A stretch of DNA of 35,589 nucleotides from an uncultured Lachnoclostridium sp. (GCA_948330435.1 CAOJBY010000033.1:1-35589), one strand, 5' to 3'. Shown: positions 15,928 through 24,286, numbered from the stretch's first letter. The notes: generated from the sequence alone by a model not told the origin. Numbers and translations are program-made.

Positions 15928-16892
15928 TGAGTATTTCAGATACATGGAATCGATGGAGAAATTTGCTGGTTAAGCAAAAAGCATTTCTTGCGGTAATTGC
16001 TATTTTGATTATTATGGCATTTACAAAAACGGGATTTTATACAAGCTATAATTTGCTGGAACTGCTGAAAGCGGCAGCAGTATTGGAGATACTGGCTTTT
16101 GGTGTTACACTTACTGTTATCTGTGGCGGCTGCGATCTTTCTATTGGAAGTACTATGAGCCTTTCGGGAATTATTGCGATTTTGCTTATGAATCATATTC
16201 CTATGTGGCTGGCGATCCTGGCAGGTGTTGCAAGCGGAGCGGTAATAGGGCTGATTAATGGTTTTTTTATTGTTCAGCAGAAGACAGAACCATTTATTAT
16301 TACATTGGGGACGGGTATGCTGATCAAAGGAATATGCCAGCAATTGACAGATGCCAAACCTGTTTCGCCGGAGAACTCCGATTTCGTTAAGCTGGCCAAT
16401 GGATTAGCTTTTGGATTTCTTCCAAACTTAATATTAGTTACAATTATTTTGATGATTATATTTCATCTGATTCTTCGCTACACAGCCTTTGGGCGTAATT
16501 GTTACGCCATAGGCGGTGATTATGATGTGGCAGTATATTCAGGCATTCGTGTTATTTGGACGAAATGGATGACATATGTGATATGTGGCGTTACTGCGGC
16601 AATCGGTGGAATTATGCTTTCCTCTCAGTTGAATACAGGCTCATCTATTTATGGAGATAATACGGCATTGCTGGTAAATTGCGGAGTGGTTGTGGGTGGA
16701 ACATCTTTTGCCGGCGGTGTAGGAGGAATTCCGCAAACGGCCATTGGGCTTTTGCTCTTTTCCCTGTTGGAAAATGCCATGAACAGCTTGATGATCAGTC
16801 CTTATGTTCAACAGGCTACGAAAGGAATTCTGATAGTATTGATTATTTGGCTGGACTGTCATGGAGCGAAAAAGAAAAGCGAAGATGTGTAG
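15927..16892 (+). CDS. Sugar ABC transporter permease (RbsC-like), second
   Basis: 321 residues, paralogous to the preceding permease. Motifs are LAFGVTLTVICGGCDLSIGSTMSLSGI, the coupling region IGGDYDVAVYSGIRVIWTKWMTYVICG and VVVGGTSFAGGVGGIPQTAIG. Highly hydrophobic, about eight to ten membrane helices. AGGAGGG lies upstream, inside the end of the first permease gene. It is the last gene of the importer operon and converges with the membrane-protein gene on the minus strand, leaving only 9 nt between them. Confidence 0.93.
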   Translation: MSISDTWNRWRNLLVKQKAFLAVIAILIIMAFTKTGFYTSYNLLELLKAAAVLEILAFGVTLTVICGGCDLSIGSTMSLSGIIAILLMNHIPMWLAILAGVASGAVIGLINGFFIVQQKTEPFIITLGTGMLIKGICQQLTDAKPVSPENSDFVKLANGLAFGFLPNLILVTIILMIIFHLILRYTAFGRNCYAIGGDYDVAVYSGIRVIWTKWMTYVICGVTAAIGGIMLSSQLNTGSSIYGDNTALLVNCGVVVGGTSFAGGVGGIPQTAIGLLLFSLLENAMNSLMISPYVQQATKGILIVLIIWLDCHGAKKKSEDV

Positions 16893-16901
16893 GTAAGGAT
16901 T

Positions 16902-17663
16902 TTACACAACAATCGAAATCTGCGGCTCTTCCGGCAGCTCCTGATGACTGACCTCCATGTAAAACTGGCTCATGGTGGTATGGAAATAAGGCTTCACCCA
17001 TAAAATCGCCACGCCTGAAGTTCCGATGATCAGAAGAACAAAGGGAAGAAAACTGAGCCAAAGGCCAAGCAGCCGCATATAATTGCCTTTCATAAGGCGG
17101 CGGCTGGTTCCCAGTGCCTTATGGGCAGAACAGTAAGGATCATCTAAAAGCACATAGCAGGCAAGGCCAAAGGGCAGAGATACAAGCAAAGCCGGAAGAA
17201 TGGCTGCCAGAACGAGCAAAAGGATCGGAAAGAGAGCCCGTATCAATGGAAGAGGATCCAGATTCACAGGCAGCTTCCGTGCTTCCCATATGGCAGGGGT
17301 AAACCAAATCAAGGCCAGAAGATAGCGGAAAGCATAAACCAGAATGAAAGTGTCTGGTTGGTTTCGAAATGCATAAAAGAGTGGAGGTGTGTTAGGCATC
17401 TCCTTTTTTTGACTTAGGAGATAGACGTAACGAACCAGGCCAATCTCCAGCAAAGACCCCAAAAGAGCCATAATAATCGATAAAATATAATAAAAAGCAA
17501 TGCCCATAGGCTTTTCGGTAGAAGAAAGGCCGCTGTACTGCAAAATCAGAGTAATAAAAAAGGAATACAGCATCAAGGTACAGACTGTATTGGCGGCAAA
17601 GAAATATTTTCCCTCCAGTACGGAACGGGCTCGCCTTTTTAATTCCCGGGATGGAATGGTCAT
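16902..17663 (-). CDS. DUF975-like integral membrane protein
   Basis: 253 residues. The N-terminal SRELKRRARSVLEGKYFFA segment matches the start of DUF975 proteins, followed by about five or six membrane helices. An amphipathic stretch ALGTSRRLMKGNYMRLLGLWLSFLPF near 185-215 is typical of this family. Function is unknown. Its ATG overlaps the stop of the upstream DUF4190-like gene (ATGA), so both are one transcript. Confidence 0.75.
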   Translation of the reverse strand: MTIPSRELKRRARSVLEGKYFFAANTVCTLMLYSFFITLILQYSGLSSTEKPMGIAFYYILSIIMALLGSLLEIGLVRYVYLLSQKKEMPNTPPLFYAFRNQPDTFILVYAFRYLLALIWFTPAIWEARKLPVNLDPLPLIRALFPILLLVLAAILPALLVSLPFGLACYVLLDDPYCSAHKALGTSRRLMKGNYMRLLGLWLSFLPFVLLIIGTSGVAILWVKPYFHTTMSQFYMEVSHQELPEEPQISIVV

Positions 17664-18034
17664 AATCCTTTTCCTCCTGTCTGTAATTTGTCTATATAGC
17701 TACGCAGCAGTTCGTCTAAAGCCTTTTGCAGGCTGGCAGGATCCTCAAGTGCTTCCGCACCGAATTGCTGGGTGAGAAACTGCTGCAGATATAAAGAAGC
17801 GATAAAGAGAAGCAGTGCAATCACAATGGCAAAGGCGGAAGTGATAAAGCCGGCCAGAGCCTTTTCCGGCATTCTAAGGCTGCTGCCCCTGGAAAGGGTG
17901 GCGAAAAGAATACTCAGGCAGCCGCAAAAGAGCCCGTAGATCGGTATGATAAAAGCAAGGCCAATGGCAAAGAACCCCAGAATCAGAGCGGCAGTGGCCA
18001 TGGGATTTTGTTTTGTCTGTTGTAATGGATCCAT
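17660..18034 (-). CDS. DUF4190-like small membrane protein
   Basis: 124 residues. NPMATAALILGFFAIGLAFIIPIYGLFCGCLSILFATLSRG fits the DUF4190 pattern of two hydrophobic helices around a short Gly-rich turn. A third hydrophobic segment lies near 60-85 and a polar tail of about 40 residues follows. AGGAGG lies 7 nt before the ATG. Role unknown; coupled to the DUF975-like gene and divergent from tex. Confidence 0.7.
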   Translation of the reverse strand: MDPLQQTKQNPMATAALILGFFAIGLAFIIPIYGLFCGCLSILFATLSRGSSLRMPEKALAGFITSAFAIVIALLLFIASLYLQQFLTQQFGAEALEDPASLQKALDELLRSYIDKLQTGGKGL

Positions 18035-18108
18035 GGTAAACCTCCTGTATCCTGTGAATCAGGATCCTTTCTATCATATCACAGCCATTCCGGAAAAACA
18101 AATGCTTC

Positions 18109-18137
18109 TTGCGAAGACTTCCGGTTTTGTTTATAAT
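18109..18137 (+). promoter_or_regulatory. Promoter of tex
   Basis: TTGCGA (18109-18114), 17-nt spacer, consensus TATAAT (18132-18137). Transcription would begin near 18144, so the longer reading frame that opens at 18109 cannot be the true tex start. Confidence 0.75.
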
Positions 18138-18189
18138 AGGAATACTGAGAAAATACCCTCGCACAGGGAGGGCAAAGGAGTTTGTGGAT

Positions 18190-20343
18190 ATGGATATTCT
18201 GAAAAAACTGACAGAAGAACTAGGCGTGCAGCGGTGGCAGACCGAGGCGGCCGTAAAACTGATTGATGAGGGCAATACGATTCCCTTTATCTCCCGCTAC
18301 CGAAAGGAAGCCACGGGATCGATGAACGATGAGGTCTTACGTAACCTCAATGAGCGTCTTACGTATCTTCGCAATCTGGAAGAGAAGAAAGAGCAGGTTC
18401 TTGGAAGTATTCGGGAGCAGGGGAAGCTGACGGAAGAACTGGAAAGCCAGATTTTGGCGGCAGAGACATTGGTGGTGGTGGACGACCTGTACCGCCCCTA
18501 TCGTCCTAAGCGGCGTACCCGTGCAACCATTGCAAAGGAAAAGGGCCTGGAGGGTTTGGCGGATCTCATCCGCCTGCAGATGACAAAGCGACCGCTGACT
18601 GAGGATGCGGCAGCCTATCTGTCGGAGGAAAAAGGTGTTCTGACCCCGGAAGAAGCCATAGAAGGAGCCGGAGATATTCTGGCGGAATCCATTTCTGATG
18701 AAGCAGATTACCGGATCTATATTCGAAAGCTGACCTTTGATGAGGGAAAACTGACTTCCGCAGCCAAGGATGAGAAGACGGAGAGCGTCTATGAGATGTA
18801 CTATAACTTTGAGGAGCCTGTGAAAAAGCTGGCAGGCCACCGGATTCTGGCATTAAACCGGGGAGAAGCGGAAAAGATTCTGACCGTAAAGCTGGAAGCA
18901 CCGGAGGAACGCATTCTGCGTTATCTGGAAAAGAAAGTGATTGTAAGAGACAATCCATACACAAGTCCGATGCTGAAAGAGGTGATTGAGGACAGCTATA
19001 AGCGTCTCATTGCCCCGGCCATTGAGCGTGAGCTTCGGAATGAATTGACGGAAAAGGCCGAAGATGGGGCCATTAAGGTGTTTGGAAGGAATCTGGAGCA
19101 GCTTCTGATGCAGCCACCCATTGTGGGACAGGTGGTTCTCGGCTGGGATCCGGCATTTCGTACCGGGTGTAAGCTTGCGGTGGTGGATGCCACAGGTAAG
19201 GTTCTGGATACGGTTGTGATCTACCCGACAGCCCCACAGAACAAAGTGTCGGAAGCAAAGGCGGTTTTAAAGAAGCTTATTTCCAAGTACCATATTACCT
19301 TGATTTCCGTAGGGAACGGAACGGCTTCCAGAGAGTCGGAGATGGTGATCGTAGAGCTTCTGAAAGAACTCCCGGTGAAAGTGCAGTATGTGATAGTCAA
19401 CGAAGCGGGGGCTTCCGTCTATTCCGCAAGTAAGCTGGCAACCGAGGAATTCCCCAATTTTGATGTGGGACAGAGAAGTGCCGCTTCCATAGCAAGACGG
19501 CTTCAGGATCCCCTGGCGGAACTGGTGAAGATCGATCCCAAGTCCATCGGCGTGGGACAGTATCAGCATGATATGAATCAGAAGAAGTTAAGCGAAGCCC
19601 TGGCTGGCGTGGTGGAGGACTGTGTAAATAAGGTAGGCGTGGATCTCAATACGGCTTCCGCTTCCCTGCTGGAATACATCTCCGGCATCAGCAAGACCCT
19701 GGCAAAAAACATTGTTCTCTACCGGGAAGTCAACGGCCGCTTTACGGATCGCCGCCAGCTTTTGAAAGTGGCGAAGCTGGGTCCTAAGGCTTATGAACAG
19801 TGTGCGGGCTTTATGCGGATTACCGGAGGAAGCAATCCTCTGGATGCCACCAGTGTACATCCGGAATCCTATGAAGCGGCGGAAAAGCTGCTTGCCACCA
19901 TGGGTTACAGCGAGGAGGAATTGCGAAAGGGCGGGCTTACGGGACTGTCAAAGCAGGTGAAGAATGTGAAGAAGCTCTCGGAAAGCCTGGGGATCGGCGA
20001 GATCACCCTCCAGGATATTGTAAAGGAATTGGAGAAGCCGGCCAGAGATCCGAGAGATGAGATGCCCAAGCCCATTCTCCGCACAGACGTGCTGGAAATG
20101 AAAGATTTGACTCCTGGCATGATTCTTAAGGGAACCGTCCGCAATGTGATTGATTTCGGTGTTTTTGTGGATATCGGCGTACACCAGGACGGCCTGGTGC
20201 ACATTTCCCAGATAACCGATAAGAAGTTTATCAAGCATCCCCTTGAGGTTTTAAGCGTGGGGGATGTGGTAGAGGTAAAGGTTATGAGTGTGGATCTGCA
20301 GAAAAAGCGGATTGCCCTTACTATGAAAGGGCTTGAAGCATAA
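18190..20343 (+). CDS. tex: Tex-type S1 RNA-binding protein
   Basis: 717 residues from ATG 18190, with AAAGGAG about 9 nt upstream and the promoter at 18109-18137. Family order is clear: an N-terminal helical Tex region (TIPFISRYRKEATGSMND), then a YqgF/RuvC-like domain around 320-450 (GWDPAFRTGCKLAVVDATGKVLDTVVIYP). Helix-hairpin-helix repeats follow (DLNTASASLLEYISGISKTLAKNIV), and a C-terminal S1 domain at about 640-717 (GMILKGTVRNVIDFGVFVDIG). Tex proteins bind RNA and influence transcription or ribosome-linked processes. The next gene starts only 12 nt downstream, so they may be co-transcribed. Confidence 0.95.
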   Translation: MDILKKLTEELGVQRWQTEAAVKLIDEGNTIPFISRYRKEATGSMNDEVLRNLNERLTYLRNLEEKKEQVLGSIREQGKLTEELESQILAAETLVVVDDLYRPYRPKRRTRATIAKEKGLEGLADLIRLQMTKRPLTEDAAAYLSEEKGVLTPEEAIEGAGDILAESISDEADYRIYIRKLTFDEGKLTSAAKDEKTESVYEMYYNFEEPVKKLAGHRILALNRGEAEKILTVKLEAPEERILRYLEKKVIVRDNPYTSPMLKEVIEDSYKRLIAPAIERELRNELTEKAEDGAIKVFGRNLEQLLMQPPIVGQVVLGWDPAFRTGCKLAVVDATGKVLDTVVIYPTAPQNKVSEAKAVLKKLISKYHITLISVGNGTASRESEMVIVELLKELPVKVQYVIVNEAGASVYSASKLATEEFPNFDVGQRSAASIARRLQDPLAELVKIDPKSIGVGQYQHDMNQKKLSEALAGVVEDCVNKVGVDLNTASASLLEYISGISKTLAKNIVLYREVNGRFTDRRQLLKVAKLGPKAYEQCAGFMRITGGSNPLDATSVHPESYEAAEKLLATMGYSEEELRKGGLTGLSKQVKNVKKLSESLGIGEITLQDIVKELEKPARDPRDEMPKPILRTDVLEMKDLTPGMILKGTVRNVIDFGVFVDIGVHQDGLVHISQITDKKFIKHPLEVLSVGDVVEVKVMSVDLQKKRIALTMKGLEA

Positions 20344-20355
20344 AAGGTAGCGGTT

Positions 20356-21720
20356 ATGAGCTTTGGGCAGATTGTCAGTGCAAATTTTATTGAATTAATA
20401 ATATATTTTATATTTCTTTTGTGGATGTCCCGAATGCTTCTGGGCCGGATTCCGAGACAGGGCGGGAGTTATAGGGCAAAAAGCTTATTACTCGCCCTGC
20501 TTTTGGCATTGATAATGGCGGTTTTGGGGGCAATCTGCTTTCGAATAGGTGCATGGCAGTGGATATATGGTACCGGTGCCTTAATATGGGTTTACTTTGT
20601 GATGGCAAGTGAGGTTTTGCTTCTGCGGATTTTATATCGGGTGCCTCTGCGGGAATGCGGTCTTGCCGTCTTGATGAGTGAGATGTTATATTCCTATGGA
20701 GAAATTCTTGCGGAGCTATATGCCTATGGGAAAGTTTATAATCTGTCCATATTAAGCGAACGCCGGAGCTATCTCTTCTGGTTCTTTGTCATAACTCCGG
20801 CTTGTCTGCTCCTTTGCGGCCTGGTGATTTATAAATCCGGAGCGTGGAAGATTTACAGGCAGTGGATGGAACAGGAGGAGAAAAACAAAGGAATTTTGGC
20901 TTTGCTTGTATTTTACCCTATCCTGCATTTTATGCTTGATGTAGTGACTGACAATGAGAAAACCGGATGGGTGTCTCTGCTGCTTCCGGTGTCCCTGCTT
21001 TTAGTGATTCACATGATTTTTGTCTATGTGGGGCGGGACTGGCAGCAGAAGCAATATATTGCGGCACAGCAGCTAAGCATCAGGCAGCAGACGGTGTACA
21101 TAGAAAAGATGGAGCAGATTCAGTCGGAGCTTCGGGGATTTCGCCATGATTTTAAAAATATGATGGCAGGGATGTATCTTCAGGCAAAGGAGGGAGATTT
21201 GGAGGCGGTTCAAGCCTTTATTCAGGAGATGACAGAGGACTTCGACCGGCAGGTAGGTGACCAGGTCCGGCTTTTGAATCAGCTTGCCAATATACATATG
21301 GTAGAAGTAAAGGGACTGCTTTTGGAGAAGCTGGGCCAGATGCAGAAAGAGGAGATTCGCTGTGAGCTGGAGGTACTTCGGCCCTTTGAGGGCACTCGAA
21401 TGCACAGCACGGATCTCTTAAGGTGTCTTGGCATTCTGGTGGACAATGCGGTGGACGAGGTTCGGGGAAAAAAGGATGCCAGGATTCACCTGATGATCAG
21501 CAGCCAGAATGGATGTACCACTTTTCGGGTAAAAAATACCTTGTATGGGACGGTGGATTTTCAAAGCTTGGGAACAGAGGGATATACCACCAAGGGGGTG
21601 GGCCGTGGAATTGGCCTGGAAAGCTATCGTAAAATTCTGGGGAAATATGACTTTGTATTTCCCTTTACAGCCATACAGGACGGCTTCTTTGTGCAGGAAT
21701 TGAAAATACAGGAGACGTGA
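20356..21720 (+). CDS. AgrC-like GHKL sensor histidine kinase
   Basis: 454 residues. About six or seven membrane helices fill the first ~225 residues, as in peptide-sensing kinases of the HPK10 type. A coiled segment (230-262) leads to the phospho-acceptor H-box FRHDFKN with His264. The GHKL ATPase has N-box LVDNAVDE (Asn364) and a Gly-rich GVGRGIGLESYRKIL (about 414-428). It pairs with the LytTR regulator 69 nt downstream. No agrB or agrD gene and no short leader-peptide gene was recognised nearby, so the signal is unknown. Confidence 0.9.
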   Translation: MSFGQIVSANFIELIIYFIFLLWMSRMLLGRIPRQGGSYRAKSLLLALLLALIMAVLGAICFRIGAWQWIYGTGALIWVYFVMASEVLLLRILYRVPLRECGLAVLMSEMLYSYGEILAELYAYGKVYNLSILSERRSYLFWFFVITPACLLLCGLVIYKSGAWKIYRQWMEQEEKNKGILALLVFYPILHFMLDVVTDNEKTGWVSLLLPVSLLLVIHMIFVYVGRDWQQKQYIAAQQLSIRQQTVYIEKMEQIQSELRGFRHDFKNMMAGMYLQAKEGDLEAVQAFIQEMTEDFDRQVGDQVRLLNQLANIHMVEVKGLLLEKLGQMQKEEIRCELEVLRPFEGTRMHSTDLLRCLGILVDNAVDEVRGKKDARIHLMISSQNGCTTFRVKNTLYGTVDFQSLGTEGYTTKGVGRGIGLESYRKILGKYDFVFPFTAIQDGFFVQELKIQET

Positions 21721-21789
21721 TTAAAATATAACCAGTTTGGGGATGTCACACAGGCTGCTTTATAACTGTAATTGTATTAGGAGGATTCC

Positions 21790-22536
21790 ATGCTGCCTAT
21801 TTATATATGTGAGGATGAGGAACCGATTCGAAATGCCGAGCGGATTTGGCTGGAAAAGCAGATTCTTATTGAAAATTGTGATATGGAGATTGTATTGTGC
21901 ACCGGCAGCCCGGAGGAGCTTTTGGAGCGGCTTGGGGGATATGAACGGCGTCAGGGAATCTATTTTTTGGATGTGGAATTAAAGGGAGCGTCCATGGATG
22001 GCTTTCGTCTGGGGCAGGAGATTCGAAAAATAGATTCCAGAGGTTTTCTGATCTATGTGACAGCTTTTCGGGAGCTGGCTTTTGAGACGTTTCGCTATCA
22101 TCTGGAGGCACTGGATTATATCTGCAAGCAGGATGCGGAGCAGATGTATGCGGGGCTTTCCCGCTGCCTGAAAGTGGTTGCGGAACGTGTGAAACGGGAT
22201 CAGGGAGAGCAGCAGGAGTATTTTACCGTGAAGACTCTGGATGTGGTACGCCATATTCCATTGGCAGAGATTTTGTATTTTGCTACTGCCGGACGAACCC
22301 ACCGGATAGAGCTGCATGCCAGACAGGAACGGCTTGACTTTATCGGAAGCATGCAGGAGCTGGAGGAACGGCTGGGAGAGCACTTTATCCGTGTACACAG
22401 AGCTTATCTTGTCCGGAGGGAGAAGATTGCTCAGGTAAATCTGAAAACCAGAGAGGTCGTGCTGAAAAATGGCGAACGGTGTCCGTTTTCCAGAAATATG
22501 AAACAGAAGCTTGAGACCTTGTTTTCGGATTCCTGA
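21790..22536 (+). CDS. LytTR family response regulator (AgrA-like)
   Basis: 248 residues. The receiver domain (1-120) has the acidic pair CEDE (Asp9/Glu10), phospho-acceptor Asp61 (YFLDVEL) and a late Lys near YICKQD. The LytTR DNA-binding domain covers about 150-245 (FTVKTLDVVRHIPLAEILYFATAGRTHRIELHA, then FIRVHRAYLVRREKIAQVN). LytTR proteins bind pairs of 9-bp direct repeats 21 nt apart, and such a pair lies just downstream at 22591-22620. GGAGG precedes the ATG. Confidence 0.93.
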   Translation: MLPIYICEDEEPIRNAERIWLEKQILIENCDMEIVLCTGSPEELLERLGGYERRQGIYFLDVELKGASMDGFRLGQEIRKIDSRGFLIYVTAFRELAFETFRYHLEALDYICKQDAEQMYAGLSRCLKVVAERVKRDQGEQQEYFTVKTLDVVRHIPLAEILYFATAGRTHRIELHARQERLDFIGSMQELEERLGEHFIRVHRAYLVRREKIAQVNLKTREVVLKNGERCPFSRNMKQKLETLFSDS

Positions 22537-22590
22537 ATCCTAAGATAGAGTCGTATGGACATGTCAGCATATCCGGCTGGATGATGCAAA

Positions 22591-22620
22591 ACCATTCAGG
22601 CAGTAAAACGGACTGTTCAG
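22591..22620 (+). promoter_or_regulatory. Candidate LytTR-binding direct repeat
   Basis: ACCATTCAG (22591-22599) and ACTGTTCAG (22612-22620) are each followed by GCA. Spacing is 21 nt start to start, with a 12-nt gap. They match the known AgrA site ACAGTTAAG at 6 and 7 of 9 positions with identical geometry. A GATAAT -10 (22651-22656) without a clear -35 follows, as expected for an activated promoter driving the CPBP gene. Confidence 0.6.
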
Positions 22621-22698
22621 GCATTTTATACCTTTCTGAATGGAGTAAGTGATAATATCATTTATTAAGAACGATATTACAGAAAGAAGTGGTATGAA

Positions 22699-23727
22699 AT
22701 GACTGAAACAACGAAAACCAAGAGACAGCTTATCATTTTTCTTCTGGTTGCCTATGGAGTAACCTATGTGATGGGGATTCTAATCTGGTACGGAAGCACC
22801 ATACCGGTGGAGATGAGCATATTTCCAAGTGCCCAGATGTTTTATCCGGCGGCAGGAGTGATACTTGCTTATCTGATAACGGAGTGGAAAGAAGGTCTTT
22901 TGCCGAAAGGCTTTTATATAGGCTTTTTACTGGTGACATTGTCAATGGTGGGCTTTTCCCTCTTGTCCGTAGCACTTCCGGGAAAGACGATTTCCCTGAA
23001 CGGACAGTCAATCTCCATGTGGGCAATCCTTTCTCAGTATGTAATGATAGGGGGCAGCATTCTCTTATGGATTCTGCTGTTAATAGCTGGGAAAAAGAAA
23101 AGAGCCGCCTATGGGCTGGGATGGAAGCAATGGAAAGCTTCGGTATTTTGTGTTTTACTATTTCTTGTACTTTATTTTGGCCGTGCAGCCATTGCCTATG
23201 CCATGGGAGGGGAGGCAGGGACGATGCTCGAGATCCTGCAAAATCCCTCGGCCTGGGCTTATCTTCTCTTTACGCCGGTGAACTTTTTCCTTGCTTTTGC
23301 GGCATTTTTCGGAGAGGAATATGGCTGGCGTTATTACCTGCAGCCCTTACTTCAAAAGCGGTTCGGCATGCGAAAGGGCGTGCTGATTCTGGGTGTGGCC
23401 TGGGGTGCGTGGCATGTGTTCCTGGACTTTTTCTACTACACCACACCGGACAAGGGGCTGATTATGCTGACGACCCAGATTGTTACCTGCGTAACCCTTG
23501 GAATCTTTTTTGCCTGGGCTTACCTGAAAACAAACAATATTTGGGTTCCTGTGATTCTGCATTTTCTGAATAACAACCTGTCCCTGGTAATTGCCAACAA
23601 TTATTCCGTGGAGGTGATGGAGAATCAGCAGGTAACCTGGGAAATGTTGCCTGCGACGATACTGCTTGATGGAATATTATTTGGCCTGTTCTTGCTGTCT
23701 AAGGAATTTCGGGAGAAAAATGTGTAG
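22699..23727 (+). CDS. CPBP family intramembrane metalloprotease
   Basis: 342 residues, about eight membrane segments. The Abi/CAAX-protease motifs are intact: EEYGWR (Glu206, Glu207, Arg211), WGAWH (His239) and HFLNN (His288, Asn292). In Gram-positive bacteria such proteins are often encoded beside LytTR two-component systems and take part in peptide maturation or bacteriocin self-immunity. The substrate here is unknown. It has its own upstream region with the LytTR-type repeats. Inverted-repeat element 23739-23881 begins 11 nt after its stop. Confidence 0.9.
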   Translation: MTETTKTKRQLIIFLLVAYGVTYVMGILIWYGSTIPVEMSIFPSAQMFYPAAGVILAYLITEWKEGLLPKGFYIGFLLVTLSMVGFSLLSVALPGKTISLNGQSISMWAILSQYVMIGGSILLWILLLIAGKKKRAAYGLGWKQWKASVFCVLLFLVLYFGRAAIAYAMGGEAGTMLEILQNPSAWAYLLFTPVNFFLAFAAFFGEEYGWRYYLQPLLQKRFGMRKGVLILGVAWGAWHVFLDFFYYTTPDKGLIMLTTQIVTCVTLGIFFAWAYLKTNNIWVPVILHFLNNNLSLVIANNYSVEVMENQQVTWEMLPATILLDGILFGLFLLSKEFREKNV

Positions 23728-23738
23728 TGTAAGCTCTT

Positions 23739-23881
23739 GTTACTGCTCACTCCTGGGTCGTGCACTGCGGTGCACGACCACAGGCCAGCATAGTAATGGG
23801 GCCAGAATCCGGCCGCTTGCCGTAAGGCAACTTTAAATAGGCCGGATTCGTTACTGTGAACACCAAAGGGTGAACAGTAAC
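23739..23881. mobile_element. MITE-like element with terminal inverted repeats and 8-bp target duplication
   Basis: 143-bp non-coding element. The terminal inverted repeats are GTTACTGCTCAC and GTGAACAGTAAC, 11 of 12 complementary. The 8-mer AAGCTCTT flanks it on both sides (23731-23738 and 23882-23889), as a target-site duplication would. Inside are a perfect hairpin GGTCGTGCAC-TGCG-GTGCACGACC (23756-23779) and a nested one with arms GAATCCGGCC/GGCCGGATTC (23805-23849) around TTGCC-GTAA-GGCAA. There is no coding capacity, so a transposase would have to act in trans. Confidence 0.7.
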
Positions 23882-23950
23882 AAGCTCTTTTGGAGCCGGG
23901 GGATTTTGCTCATTAAGGTATAGATCTTTTATGTATCCTGTGATATAATA

Positions 23951-23988
23951 CCCTCAGTTGGCAGATACATAATTTTGCCAACTGAGGG
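23951..23988 (+). terminator. Strong hairpin, probable terminator
   Basis: Perfect 13-bp stem CCCTCAGTTGGCA (23951-23963) / TGCCAACTGAGGG (23976-23988) with a 12-nt loop, followed by CTATTTGTTT. It would end transcription from the CPBP gene or through the MITE. A TATAAT sits directly before it (23944-23949) but has no matching -35. Confidence 0.6.
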
Positions 23989-24047
23989 CTATTTGTTTAA
24001 CAAAAAATAAAGAATAATATGCAAAATAGGTTTTCATGCGTCAAGTG

Positions 24048-24221
24048 TTCAGCGGATGGGGAGTTGCCGCCGAAACGAAAAGCCGGCATTGCCAGTCTTA
24101 CGATATGATTACCGCACCCGTTGCAGCAATATAAGATCGCATCTCATATTGTGAAGGGATATTTCGTCATATGTTCTGTCACACTATGGAGATGCTTTTT
24201 GTATGGAAAAGCAGTCTCCAA
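24048..24221 (+). other. Structured-looking leader upstream of folE
   Basis: Several helices can be drawn: GCGG/CCGC around GATGGGGAGTTG (24051 region); CAATAT-A-AGAT-CGC-ATCT-C-ATATTG (24128-24152); and TGGAGA-TGCTTTT with AAAAGCA-G-TCTCCA (24185-24220). I could not match it to a riboswitch class; tetrahydrofolate, fluoride and manganese types were compared from memory and do not fit. The remainder of 23890-24286 contains no recognisable gene. Confidence 0.3.
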
Positions 24222-24286
24222 AAGTAACATTTTATAGTATGCCTTATTGCCCGGAAAGAGGGGCCAGTGAAAGGAGGACTGTTTTT

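Noticed and set aside
8919..16892. A true lsr (AI-2) operon
   Set aside because: The inventory resembles lsr, but the aldolase is class II zinc type, the regulator is of the DeoR type rather than LsrR, and no LsrG-like gene is present.
21737..21982. 81-codon frame overlapping the LytTR regulator start, considered as a signal peptide gene
   Set aside because: It lies mostly inside the regulator in another frame, lacks a leader or double-glycine motif and has no good ribosome site.
24048..24150. Fluoride or manganese riboswitch upstream of folE
   Set aside because: GGATGGGGAGTTGCC resembles conserved parts of both, but the required pseudoknot partner or second conserved loop is missing.
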